A stretch of 35,000 bases of DNA from Hepatocystis sp. ex Piliocolobus tephrosceles (GCA_902459845.2 CABPSV020000042.1:4559-39558); one strand, 5' to 3'; numbered from the stretch's first letter, positions 8,437 to 19,664 are shown. The notes: generated by a model not told the origin, from the sequence alone. Program-made: numbers and translations.

Positions 8437-11400
8437 TTATTTTTTTGTATCTACACATTTACATATGTGTACATATGTACAAACCTTATCCCATTTGTGC
8501 ATAATAAAACTTCTTTGCGGACAGGGTATTACTATATTCATGTTATTTTCTTTGCAGTGTCTATAAATTCCAATTATTATTGCGCCCTTACTTAGAAAAT
8601 CCTGAAAGAAAAGAAAAAAGTTCATGAACATAATATATGGATGAATGGATGGATAAATGGATGAATGAATGGATAAATGGATGGATGAATGGATAAATGG
8701 ATGGATGAATGGATAAATGGATGGATGAATACAGTTTATAGAGACTGACATATGGAAAGCATGCATTTACAGATAAAAAAAAAAAAAATAAACACAATTA
8801 ATCACAAAAAGGACGAACATAATTAATTAATTAAAAAAAAAAAAAAAATGTAAAAAGGGAGAAATGTGAACCCACCTGGAAAAGGACCAAAAAATTCATG
8901 GTGTGATACTTCGGATGTATTTTTTTTAAAGATAAATCTGTTTTTAATTTTTGTTTAACATCAGCATATGTGCCATTTATAAAAGCTTCAATAATAGAAA
9001 TGTTTAAAGAGTTATTTTTTGCTGGTAGTGTATAAGCAACAAAATGATAAAGAAGATTATGAGTGAATATATTAGCAGATGCAAATTGTAAAAAATATAA
9101 ATAATAATAATAGTTGTAGATAAAAATATGTTCAATTTTTTTATATATATTTTCTTTTAATAAATTTCCATATTTAAAAAATTGTATTTGTTTTTTATAA
9201 TTTTCTAAAAAAGATAAATTTTTATTTTTTTTGTTAATATATTTTTTATATTTGTCTTTACTGATATCAACATTTATATAAATGTCATTGTTTAAATATT
9301 GCATAGATAAAGCATTATTAAGTTCGATTAGTAAGTATATGTTTTTTTGTTTTCTCCGCTCTTGTTGGTTGTTACGATTGTGATGACTTTTACATCTATG
9401 CTGACTGTTACTTCCACTTGCACGTTTTTCCTCCTCAACTCGACCATTTTTTACCATTACAAACGTTTTATTATATTTTTTAAAATAATTATCATACGAA
9501 TTGTTGTCATTATTTGGGCTCAAATAATAACTAAGTCGCGTTTTATCAATATCTCTATTTTTTAATATATTACGGATATTATTAAAAATTAGAATCAAGT
9601 CATTATCGTTATGTTCACACATATATTCAAAATAATTTATACTTTTTATTTTATCATTGTAAAATATAATATTATCATGTGTATTCAACTTTAAATAGTT
9701 TTTTAATATAATACATTGTTTACATTCTAAAATCCCAGCAGCAATTAAATTAAGTTTAGTTAGGGGTGATTTCTGTATATAACATATATTATAATTTAAT
9801 AAATTGTTATTATAGATATAAGATGGTATCTGATCACTTAATATAATTACGTTAACATTTTTTTTATTACACAACGTATTTAAAAATGCGTTTAAAGATT
9901 TAGGCCAATGAATCATTAATACAAACTTGTTACTGTTACTTTTTATTCGTTTTTTCTTTTTTTTATTTAGCCTTTCAAACAACATATCATCCTTCTCTTC
10001 TTCATCTCCATCTTCATCTCTATCTCCATCTCCATCTCCATCTTCATCTCTATCTCCATCTCCATCTTCAGTGGTATATACTTTTTTTTTACATCTTTCT
10101 TTATTACATTCATTAAAGTGATTTGATCCATCATCCTTATTATTTACCTGATTAAAATTTAGAAACATATTTTTATCAGTCATATGGCGTAGTAGGTTTT
10201 GAGGGTGACCCATGTTATGACTTAGTGGCCTCTCTCTCTCCCAATTCATGTGAAGTGTTTTATTTTTTAATTTAAAAATTTTTATTGCTTGTAAATAGTT
10301 GTCTACCCTGAATATATTTAAGACTGGATTAAAAGTTATGTTTCTATTTTCCTCTAATAGTTTATTAAGCTCTTGGTGAGCATTATAATTAGTTCTATTA
10401 CGGTTGCCACTGTCACTGGTCATATTGTTACAGATGCTACTGTCGTTACTACTGTTACTACTGTTACTATTGCTACTACTGTAACTACTGTTACTACTGT
10501 TACTATTGCTACTACTGTAACTACTGTTATTACTGCTACCTTCGTTGCTACCATCGTTACAGCTTCTACTGTCGGTACAACTGCTACTTCTATTAGTACT
10601 ACCATCATTGCTCGTACTCGAGTATTTACGTGCAGTATCCTTTTTAGTGTATACTTTTTTGACACTAATTTCATTAATATTGTTTACCCAATCTAGTTTA
10701 ATTTTTTTTATATTTTGAATTTTCTGCAATATATTATATTTATCTGTTAATAAAATAAAACATGTATCTACACAAATGTAAATAAAATTTAATGGATTCA
10801 ATTTTATTTCATTATGCTGATTTATGATACCAATAACAAATGCATTGTAATGCATATACATATATTGTACAATAGTAACAAAATGCATATTTAAAAAACT
10901 AGTTGGTAATTTTATTTTATATATGTTATATTTTATTCCTTTTATATAATTTAAATAATTATTATAATAACTGTAACAAAGTGTTTTATAAAAATAATAG
11001 GATGATATATATTTTTTAAACAATTTTTTTTTTTTTTTTTTTTTTTTTTGAAAAAAAAAGCTTTCATGTAGTGATATTTTTTTTTTTTTATTCTTTTTTA
11101 ATGCTTCTTTCTTGTAAGGGGTATCTATATTGTTACATTTATGATCATTGCTATTAATACTGTCTATAATACTTCCATTAACATCCCCACTAATATCATC
11201 ATTAACATCGCCATTAACATATTCATTAATATCCTCATTAATATTGTAGTAAGCATTACACCTTCCTGTTGTAGTAGCAGTTGTATTTGTAACGGTTGGA
11301 ACACCCGAACCAGCAGTTGGAACACCGCTTTGGTCTCCTACAACAGGAGGAATAGATAAATTCCCATTTAGATTAATTGTGTAAAAGTCTTTATCACCCG

Positions 11401-14377
11401 TTTTTGTTTGATCAACTGATATGTAATTATTTCCTCTTTCATAATTTTTTTTTTTTTTTTTTTTTTCAGTATACGATTGTTTTGAATATATTTTATTTTT
11501 TTTGAATTTAAAAAAAGATAATAATTTGGAATTTAAATTAGTCTGACTTTTTTGTTTTTTAAAGCTATATGGATCTTTTTTTTTTTGTTTATAATTGTGT
11601 ATTAAGGGATTCGTTGTATTTTTCTTTGTTTGTTCTCTATTATAATGTGTGTAGCAATGGTTATACATATCTGTGTTCTGTATATGTGATTGTAAAACAT
11701 ATTTGATATTATTAAAATACTTACTTAATAGATAAGAATATTTATATTTAATTTTTTGTGGAACATTAATAAATAAAACAAGTGTTAATAAAAACATTCC
11801 TGGACAATTATTTATCGTCTTAGCAAATAGTTTCATTTTCAAATCATGTATACAGATAATATTAGTATATTTTCTTTTTAATAATAAATTATTATTACAC
11901 ATATTATTTAAAAAAATAGATATATATTTATTTGATGGACCTAATAATGTTACTTCATTATATCTTTTAATTGTTTCCATATCATTATGAATATTATGAT
12001 GCGCATTAATAATATTATTACATATTAATATACCATTACTATATAATATAATTGTTTTTATTTTTAAAGGAAATGGTTTATTTATATCGTATAAAATAAG
12101 ATTAATTTTACAAGGTCCTCTTATATTTAAAAAACGAACTATATTTAAATAAAATTTAGCTGATAAACTTGTTAAAATAATTATTTCATCTAACTTTACA
12201 TATGCAGATAATAATTCATTAATAATAACATATAAAGTAAGTGGATTTATATGTCCTATAATTACAAAATAACGAGAACTAATATTTGGTATGTTACCAT
12301 ATAACTGTTTTGTTTCTATCATATGATTTTTTAAATAGCGTATTTTATAATGTATATATGTAAATGCCATAAAAATATAAAACATATGAACAATTTTAGA
12401 TTCTAGAGAAAAAGGAAAACACGTACCGTTTCCCAATGCAGCAGTTGTTACTGTTTGCATACTAGAAAATACATAATCATATAATTCATAGTTACCTCTA
12501 CACGGTTGTTCAATCAAAAAATTAATACACGCATACGTATATATTATCACTATTATTTTTAAAGATAAATTAATAATTGGGTTATTTAACTTTGTATAAT
12601 TATAATTATGAACAAAAAAATTTTCAATTCTTAAAAAATTTGAAAAACGAAGAGGACTAGATAAAAACAACCAACCAAATCTTCGGTATTTTTCTTTTGT
12701 TATAATCGAAACTAGTATATATAAAAATGGTGTATTTAATAAATTAACCAAAAACCATAAACTAATAATCCTATTAGTTGTTAAAAACAGTAAAAAACGT
12801 ATACTCAAATCATAAATTATCATATATTGTAAATATCCTTCTATTGTTACATAAAACTTAGGTATATAATTAGTATTCCAATTAAACATACCTGAATTCT
12901 TTTTATTTTTATAACGAGCAAAATACCAATGTACCTTTAACCATGCTATATTTAAAAATGTTGTTAATATCAAATCTACAATTAAAAATGGATTATTTAT
13001 ACAAAAATTTAAAAATATTACTTTTACTTTAATAATAAATTTTAAAAATAAAATATACAATCGAGCATATTCTGCATCTCTTTTTATGTTCCTTTTTCTC
13101 TCATAATAACTATGAACTTGATATTTGTTTACCTCCGAAATCTGTTTAAAATATACTTTACTTTCTTCTTTATTTATGTTCTTATTTTTACCATATATAT
13201 TATTTAATGTTATGCAATGATATTTTTTTTTATCATTGGGACTGTAACTATTTAACTTGTCACCACTTGGCTTGTAACTACTTAGCTTGTCACCACTTGG
13301 CTTGTCATTATTTGGCTTGTCACCACTTGGCTTGTCACCACTTGGCTTGTAACTACTTAACTTGTCACCACTTGGCTTGTAACTACTTAACTTGTCACCA
13401 CTTGGCTTGTCATTACTTGGCTTGTCACCACTTGGCTTGTCATTACTTGGCTTGTCATTACTTGGGAAATTCGCAAATTCAGTGTTCCCTGTTTTATAAA
13501 ACTCATTTTCCGTTTTTAAATCTTTCGTATTATGTTCAAACGATTTTAGTTTATTAGTTTTTTTTTTTTTTTCATCCACTTTGTTTTGTGTCTCTATTAT
13601 TTTTTCCTTATTTTCATAAAAACATTTATTTCTTCTTGCAGTTATACAACTTTGTTCTTGTTCATATACACTATCTTCTTCGAAATCCACCATACCATCC
13701 ATTTCAATATATTTTATTATTTTGTCTTCTTTTTTTAATAATCTTTGTTTATACTTAAAAAAAAAATCGGTTTGTTTATCATCTTTATTATCTAACATGT
13801 ACATATTTTTTTCAGCATTTTCCTTATTTTTTGCTTTTTTTTTTTTTTTTTTTCTTTCTGATAAATAGTTTGATGTATTACTATTTATTTTTTTACTATC
13901 TTTTTGTACTTTTAAAGATGTCTCTTTTTCCTCTATCCCATGATCTAGCATTCTTTGTTTCTTTCCTCCATTTTCAACAACTATACTATCATATTCGTTT
14001 TTTTTCGTATCATAAGTGTAATAATCTTTATAATTTATGTTAAAATCTTGGTGCATAAATACAGTATTTGTATCTATTAAACTGTCGATTTTTAAATATT
14101 TGTTGTTATTGCTTTTTTTTGAAATATTTTTATTTAAAGCGTAGGAAGAAATTTGTTTTTTCTTTATTTTTTGAAATACACTATAATTTATAGAATTCAA
14201 TGTCTCCCTTAACATTGATAATAAATGTGCTATTGTGTACACTATTAAAAGACAAAAAAAACTTTTATAACTAATACTCACATCATACATAGTCAAAAAA
14301 TCTGCAAAAAAATATATTGACCCACCAAATATAATTGTTAATACTGTCCGCTCAAATATAACGCAAAAATTTATCAT
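8437..14377 (-). CDS. BK/Slo-like potassium channel homologue with tandem RCK domains, two exons, about 1888 aa
   Basis: Exon 1 is 14377-8876 and exon 2 is 8601-8437. The junction is CAG|GTGGGT to TTTCAG|GATTTT, phase 0. Two hydrophobic segments lie at about residues 8-57. A repeat-rich linker follows, then a membrane core at about 435-685 with a basic S4-like stretch, a pore loop and an S6-like segment. The first RCK domain starts at RYFVIIGHI (residue 702). BK-type features follow: a DLKMKLFAKTINNCPGMFLL helix and a block ending NPLNFIYICVDTCFILL. The second RCK starts near 1484, and its final strands (GAIIIGIYR..NIVIPCP) come from exon 2. The presumed filter reads GNG, not GYG, at residues 649-651. 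Long Lys, Ser/Asn and Asp/Gly inserts make it much longer than animal BK (about 1,200 aa). The last 15 residues assume read-through of a possible donor (GTTTGT) after HKWDK. I cannot say which named parasite channel is the orthologue. Confidence 0.85.
8602..8875 (-). repeat. Intron of the channel gene with a 20-bp minisatellite
   Basis: The 274-bp intron between the two channel exons has a GTGGGT donor and a TTTCTTTCAG acceptor. It contains a tandem array at about 8635-8730 on a 20-bp unit (plus strand ATGAATGGATAAATGGATGG), itself made of 4-bp steps. The open minus-strand frame across it encodes only PSIHSSI-type strings and is not a gene. Confidence 0.8.
10005..10070 (-). repeat. Coding Asp/Gly/Arg repeat in the channel
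   Basis: A tandem array of GATGGAGAT-type codons encodes DGDGDRDEDG-like sequence just before the second RCK domain (residues about 1437-1458). It is strongly acidic, so it could be mistaken for a calcium-binding stretch. It lies outside the position of the BK calcium bowl and looks like slippage-derived linker. Confidence 0.85.
10425..10560 (-). repeat. Coding Ser/Asn repeat in the channel
   Basis: Imperfect AGT/AAC triplet repeats encode a Ser/Asn linker (SSYSSSNSNSSNSS-type) between the two RCK halves. The antisense Thr/Val/Ile open frame comes from the same repeats. Confidence 0.85.
13255..13465 (-). repeat. 15-bp coding repeat (Ser-Gly-Asp-Lys-Pro), about 14 copies
   Basis: A 15-bp unit encodes SGDKP, with variants SNDKP and SSYKP, at residues about 304-374 of the channel protein, in the linker between the N-terminal hydrophobic pair and the channel core. 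SGDKP and SSYKP units alternate in part, indicating a higher-order 30-bp unit. Confidence 0.9.
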
Positions 14378-14509
14378 TATTTATTTTGTTAGTGTTTTGG
14401 TACTTTAATGAGTTGAGGATTATCATATTTCAACAATAATATATATTTATTGCTAATTATGCGACCTTACAACTGTACTATAGAAACAGTGCGTGTATAA
14501 ATGTAAATG

Positions 14510-14564
<55 letters not shown>

Positions 14565-14979
14565 GTAACTTATTATGTATACATACAAAACCTCTACATA
14601 TGCGAATAAGTTCATATATTAACAAAACAAAATAAACTACAAAATATTAAGAATTATAAAAAAATAGAAGTATATGCTAATATTTTAACGAAAATTAATT
14701 TATAGTTATATTATTACGTCCCATAATGTATTTATATAATAGTTATGATTTTTTTTTAAAAAGAGGGATAAAAAAAAATTAGGTACGCAACATATGTATG
14801 TATATATATGTATGTATATGTATGTATATATATACATATATACGCTTTAATTCACCTATGTTTATTTACAACATCACTTTTAAGCACCCAGTTCAGTCTT
14901 TCGTAAATACTATAGCTTTATTTAATTTTTCTTTATAAATATATTAATACAAATTCATTATTACAAATGTAAATATGTC

Positions 14980-15011
14980 TATGTGCACGTATGTATATGT
15001 ACGTGCACATA
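14980..15011. promoter_or_regulatory. Perfect inverted repeat with GTGCAC in both arms
   Basis: The arm TATGTGCACGTA is followed by an 8-bp spacer and its exact reverse complement TACGTGCACATA. GTGCAC is a motif family bound by some Plasmodium ApiAP2 factors (AP2-I type, established knowledge). The site lies about 600 bp upstream of the channel start codon. Its role as a dimeric or double ApiAP2 site is inference. Confidence 0.45.
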
Positions 15012-15090
15012 TACTTGTGTCTGTTTATATCTATTTATTACGCGCGCAGTACGTATTTGCCTTATTGTGTGTTTATATGTGATATATTCG

Positions 15091-15133
<43 letters not shown>

Positions 15134-15439
15134 CATAAGCTTTAGTTAATAAAAAAGATTGTTTTGTTTTATCATTTTTTTTTTTTTTTTTTTTTCTTCA
15201 AAAAAGTGTTTTAATATACATATAAAGTGGAATTATACATATGAACACTTACGTATTGGTAATTTCACATATACATGAGTGTATGTATTATATATATGTA
15301 TATAATAAAAATTAGTGTATTATTTTGATTACTTACAGAATAAAGCTCATTAGTTAAGAATATAATTACATTAACATCAATGTAAAAAGAAAGCCTTTTT
15401 TCTTTTTATTTTATTTTTTTTTTTTTCCCCTTTTTTGTA

Positions 15440-15444
<5 letters not shown>

Positions 15445-15487
<43 letters not shown>
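15445..15487. repeat. A43 homopolymer
   Basis: About 43 consecutive A on the plus strand lie in the GPI-channel intergenic region, just after a T-rich/CCCC block. Confidence 0.85.
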
Positions 15488-15488
<1 letters not shown>

Positions 15489-15769
15489 ATTATTATACTT
15501 GTGACTAATGATCATTTTTTGACCGAATACATTTCCCGATGAGCTCAATTTTGTTTTGAAGGCAATTATAAACATGGAGACGTAAAAACCGTTTAATATA
15601 CTTGTTTGGTTTTGAGTAGGTTATTTTTTAAGTTCAAAGGAGAAATATGCGTGCGTGCGCATGTTTATATATACATGTATAGATATGTGAGCAAATAAAT
15701 AAACACACTTTTATAATATTACCAAATTGTTAATCGAATTCTAAGTTTTTTTATATAAATCATAAAATA

Positions 15770-15915
15770 AAAAAAAGGCAAAAAAATAGAAAAAAGAAAG
15801 AGCAAGGAAAGAAAAAAGAAAGAGCAAGGAAAGAAAAAAGAAAGAGCAAGGAAAGAAAAAAGAAAGAACAAGGAAAGAAAAAAGAAAGAACAAGGAAAGA
15901 AAAAAGAAAGAATTA
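15770..15915. repeat. 22-bp purine-rich minisatellite
   Basis: About six copies of a unit of the type AAAAAAGAAAGAGCAAGGAA plus AG (22 bp) are present, with GAGCAAGG changing to GAACAAGG in later copies. The plus strand is almost all purine. The minus-strand open frame across it (Phe/Leu/Ser strings) is a repeat artefact. Confidence 0.85.
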
Positions 15916-16134
15916 TAGGCAAATAAAAGATAATTTAAATTTTATTCTGTTATTATAACTTATTTTTATTTTATATGATTTGGAACAAAATTTTAACGCT
16001 GCCTTGGTGCAACTGTTTTAACTCAATTGTTTGTTCGTGGTAGTTTAATATATTTTATTTTTAACTACATTCGAAAGTTGTATCATATATGTATACGTGT
16101 ATGAAAAACACTTAAATTTTTAGTAATAACATAA

Positions 16135-16165
<31 letters not shown>

Positions 16166-16284
16166 GTATATGCATATGTTTATGAATGTACATGTATTAA
16201 AAAAAGAAAAAAAAAATGTAACTTAATGGGTATACAGCTTATAACCTTTTAATTTGACACAATAACATGTTTGTGTGATATATG

Positions 16285-16550
16285 TTTATGCCAAAAATAA
16301 GGTCAAAAATTAAGCCAACAATTATGGAAAAAATAAGGCCAAAAATAAAGCCAACAATTATGGAAAAAATAAGATCAAAAATTAAGCCAATAATTATGGA
16401 AAAAATAAGGCCAATAATAAAGCCAAAAATTTAGGCCAACAATAAAGCCAAAAATTTAGGCCAATAATAAAGCCAAAAATTTAGGCCAATAATAAAGCCA
16501 AAAATTTAGGCCAATAATAAAGCCAAAAAAATAAACCAAAAAATTATATT
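16285..16550. repeat. Compound minisatellite in the GPI 3' flank
   Basis: Two related arrays are joined. The first is about three copies of a roughly 36-bp unit containing AATAAGGCCAAAAAT and CAATTATGGAAAAA. The second is about five copies of a 23-bp unit built on AAAGCCAAAAATTTAGGCCA. The array ends about 35 bp beyond the GPI stop codon, so it probably lies within the GPI 3' UTR. Confidence 0.85.
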
Positions 16551-16584
16551 CCAAAATATGCCCCAAATTATGCCAATAACTGAA

Positions 16585-18333
16585 TCAATTTATGTAATGG
16601 TTTAACAAAATTTTGGTGGACTCATTAAACTCATATTTGTCTGTATTTCCCCCCCCCCTTACATCATGTAAGTAATTTCTCACTTCTTTTGCTAACACTT
16701 TTCCTAATTCCACCCCCCATTGATCAAAGCTATTGATATTTAATAAGAATCCTTCAGCTACAATTCTATTTTCATATAAAGCTAAAAGCATTCCACAAGT
16801 ATAAAAATCTAACTGATCAAATAATAATAAAGTAGATGGTCTATTTCCTTTAAAAACTTTATGATTAATTAATTCTATAGGTAATTTATTTTTTAATTTT
16901 TCATTTTCTTCTTTTACATTTTCTATTGTTTTACCAACAGCTAATGCATCTGCTTGTGCAAAAAAATTTGTCATTAACTCGTCATGATTACTAACAATTT
17001 CATTTTTTAAATGAACAGGGTAATGTGAGTTTTTAAATCCAATTAATTCAACAGGGACAATTTGTCCTTGATGTATTAATTGATAAAAGCTATGTTGTCC
17101 ATTAGTTCCTGGTTCACCAAAATAAACTTGACATGTATTATAGTTAACAAATTGATGATTTCTATCAACATATTTTCCATTACTCTCCATAGCTAGCTGT
17201 TGTATATGAGCAGAAAATCTTAATAAATTTTGAAAATAAGGCAAAACAGCAATATTACGATAATCAAAAAATTGACTATTATAAAAACTTGTTAATGCTA
17301 ACAAAACAGGAATATTATCACTATTTTTCGAATTCAAAAAATGTTCATCCATATCGTGACAACCATTTAAAAATGTTCTCATATTTTTATAACCAAAACT
17401 AATAGATAATGGTAAAATACCAACAGCACTAGTAACTGAATATCTTCCACCTACCCAATCCCAAAATTCAAATACATTTTCTCTATCTATTCCAAATTCA
17501 TCAGTCAAATTTAAATTTGTACTTACTGCAATCATATGTTTACTTAACTCTGTTTTATTCTTTATCTTTATACTCAACCATTCTTTGATAGATTTTGCGT
17601 TTAACATAGTTTCTGCTGTTGTAAAAGTTTTAGAAATAATTATAACTAATGTATCAGTTTGATCTAAATTATATATAGCCCTATTTATATCGTTAGGATC
17701 TACATTTGCTAAAAATTTCAAATTTATAACATCTTTATTATCACAAACATTAGTAAACATTTTTTCCATATCACTGTTTTTATTATTATCCAATTTTTTA
17801 TCTATAATATTATTATAATAAAAAAATTTCATAGCTTCATATACAAATTCTGTTCCTAAATAAGAACCTCCTATACCTATACAAATAACATTCTTAAATT
17901 TTGTATTTTTACATGTTTTTATTACACCATTACGTATATTATCAGAATAATATTCAATCCTTTTTAAAACATCATGTACACCTTCTAATATATTTTTATT
18001 GTCAATTATTATTTTATGAGTATTTATTTTTTCTATAGGTATTCTTAATGCTGTATGTAAAACACTTCTATTTTCAGTTATATTAATTTTTTCTCCTTTA
18101 AACATTTTTTCAATCTTTTCTTTCAATTTTATTTCTTCTGCATATTCTAACAGTTTGTTTAAAACTTGTTGGTTATACCTTTGACGAGATAAATCAACGT
18201 AAACATTTTTAAACTGCTTTATAAAAAATAAAGACCTTTCTTTATCTTTCAAATAGTCTTTTAAATTCTTCTCCTTTTCCGCTTTGCTTAATTCTATCAG
18301 TTCTTTATAACTTTTCAGTGTCGTTATATCCAT
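16585..18333 (-). CDS. GPI: Glucose-6-phosphate isomerase, 582 aa
   Basis: This cytosolic enzyme of glycolysis interconverts glucose-6-phosphate and fructose-6-phosphate. The full-length single exon has both family signatures: DWVGGRYSVTSAVG (catalytic-loop Arg297) and FDQWGVELGK (Lys545). IGIGGSYLGTEF forms the phosphate-binding region. Catalytic Glu383 (MESNGK) and His414 (GQHS) are 31 residues apart, as in animal enzymes. An in-frame TAA two codons before the ATG supports this start. Length matches Plasmodium GPI (about 579 aa in P. falciparum, from memory). Variable stretches are an insert at about 180-195 and the C-terminus, where a run of ten G on the coding strand encodes most of RGGG. 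The upstream gene reads the other way, so the two share a promoter region. Confidence 0.98.
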   Translation of the reverse strand: MDITTLKSYKELIELSKAEKEKNLKDYLKDKERSLFFIKQFKNVYVDLSRQRYNQQVLNKLLEYAEEIKLKEKIEKMFKGEKINITENRSVLHTALRIPIEKINTHKIIIDNKNILEGVHDVLKRIEYYSDNIRNGVIKTCKNTKFKNVICIGIGGSYLGTEFVYEAMKFFYYNNIIDKKLDNNKNSDMEKMFTNVCDNKDVINLKFLANVDPNDINRAIYNLDQTDTLVIIISKTFTTAETMLNAKSIKEWLSIKIKNKTELSKHMIAVSTNLNLTDEFGIDRENVFEFWDWVGGRYSVTSAVGILPLSISFGYKNMRTFLNGCHDMDEHFLNSKNSDNIPVLLALTSFYNSQFFDYRNIAVLPYFQNLLRFSAHIQQLAMESNGKYVDRNHQFVNYNTCQVYFGEPGTNGQHSFYQLIHQGQIVPVELIGFKNSHYPVHLKNEIVSNHDELMTNFFAQADALAVGKTIENVKEENEKLKNKLPIELINHKVFKGNRPSTLLLFDQLDFYTCGMLLALYENRIVAEGFLLNINSFDQWGVELGKVLAKEVRNYLHDVRGGGNTDKYEFNESTKILLNHYIN

Positions 18334-18394
18334 TTTTTACAGTCACTACCAATGTCCAGTGAAGTCAGTGTAAATGGTGATAGTCTTAGGTTTT

Positions 18395-19082
18395 GAATAA
18401 GGTTTAAACGTAGAATAAGCTCAAACGTAGAATAGGCTCAAACGTAGAATAGGCTCAAACGTAGAATAAGCTTAAACGTAGAATAAGCTTAAACGTAGAA
18501 TAAACACAAAGGGTAGAAATAAACACAAAGGGTTGAAATAAACACAAAGGGTAGAAATAAACACAAAGGGTGGAAATAAACACAAAGGGTAAAAATAAAG
18601 TGCAAAAATAAAGTGCAAAAATAAAGTGCAAAAACAAAGCGTAAAAATAAAATGCAAAAACAAAGCGTAAAAATAAAGGCAAAAATAAGGCGTAAAAATA
18701 AAATGCAAAAATAAAGCGTAAAAATAAAGGCAAAAATAAAGCGTAAAAATAAAGGCAAAAATAAAGTGTAAAAGTGCAAAAATAAAGGCAAAAATAAAGG
18801 CAAAAATAAAGGCAAAAATAAAGTGCAAAAATAAAGGCAAAAATAAAGGCAAAAATAAAGTGCAAAAACAAAGCGTAAAAATAAAATGCAAAAACAAAGC
18901 GTAAAAATAAAGGCAAAAATAAAATGCAAAAACAAAGCGTAAAAATAAAGGCAAAAATAAAGTGTAAAAGTGCAAAAATAAAATGCAAAAACAAAGCGTA
19001 AAAATAAAATGCAAAAACAAAGCGTAAAAATAAAGGCAAAAATAAAGTGTAAAAGTGCAAAAATAAAATGTAAAAATGAAAT
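18395..19082. repeat. Large AT-rich minisatellite array upstream of GPI
   Basis: Three blocks are visible. AACGTAGAATAGGCTCA units (16-17 bp) occupy about 18410-18500. AACACAAAGGGTAGAAATA units (19 bp) occupy about 18500-18595. Mixed 12-14-bp units GTGCAAAAATAAA, GCGTAAAAATAAAG and GGCAAAAATAAA occupy 18595-19080. All three minus-strand frames stay open for about 200 codons because the units lack reverse-strand stops. Three competing frames of Phe/Leu/Tyr/Cys strings argue against translation. It begins about 60 bp upstream of the GPI start codon, so it lies in the GPI 5' UTR or promoter. Confidence 0.85.
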
Positions 19083-19628
19083 GTAACACAAATATAATTT
19101 TTTTTTATTCTGTTTTTTTTTTTTTTTTACTTATTCTTTTTGTAAATTGACTTTACGTGAATTATTGACGTTTCACTTGTATATTTGGTGAGTACTAAAA
19201 ACTGCACATATACATATACACATGTGTGTTTAACATGCAAAATATCTTATTTTTGTAATTTAACTTAACCTTTATTTTTAGTTACATTCCACAAAAAGTT
19301 TAAATTTAATGAAAATGATAGACAACGGAACTATAAACTAGTTAAAAAATAAATGAATATAAATTAAATCTAATTTTTTTACTGTTCTTGTTTTATTTCG
19401 TTTTCCTAATTTGTTACTTTATTGTTTTATTGCTTCTTTATTTAATTATTTGCTCCTTGTTTAATTATTTGCTCTTTTTTTTATTTTATTTTATTTTATT
19501 TTATTTTTTTTTAAGGGTACAAGAAAAAAAAATATATATTTATGTATTTCTATTATATGCGTACTTAAAAATTTAATTCGTTATTAATTTTTGGAGAACA
19601 TCAGTTCGAATTTAAAAAAAAAAGTTTT

Positions 19629-19664
<36 letters not shown>

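Larger units (their letters stand above)
14378..16584. other. Intergenic region between GPI and the channel gene
   Basis: Both flanking genes read leftward, so this holds the GPI 3' region and the channel's promoter and 5' UTR. It contains (TA)n runs (about 14518-14558 and 15097-15132), an A43 tract (15445-15487), the inverted repeat at 14980-15011 and two minisatellites listed separately. A segment at 15500-15660 is less biased and includes a run of alternating GTGC steps at 15649-15662. I see no coding sequence or structured RNA family that I can name. Confidence 0.7.

Noticed and set aside
10005..10070. Asp-rich stretch considered as the BK calcium bowl.
   Set aside because: It lies before the second RCK domain, is a simple Asp/Gly/Arg repeat, and is not at the position of the animal calcium bowl.
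10373..10696. Forward Thr/Val/Ile open frame and a second minus frame over the channel gene.
   Set aside because: They mirror the Ser/Asn triplet repeats of the channel coding frame.
18455..19091. Three overlapping minus-strand open frames of about 200 codons each.
   Set aside because: All three frames are open because the minisatellite unit lacks reverse-strand stops. The products are only Phe/Leu/Cys/Tyr strings without domains.
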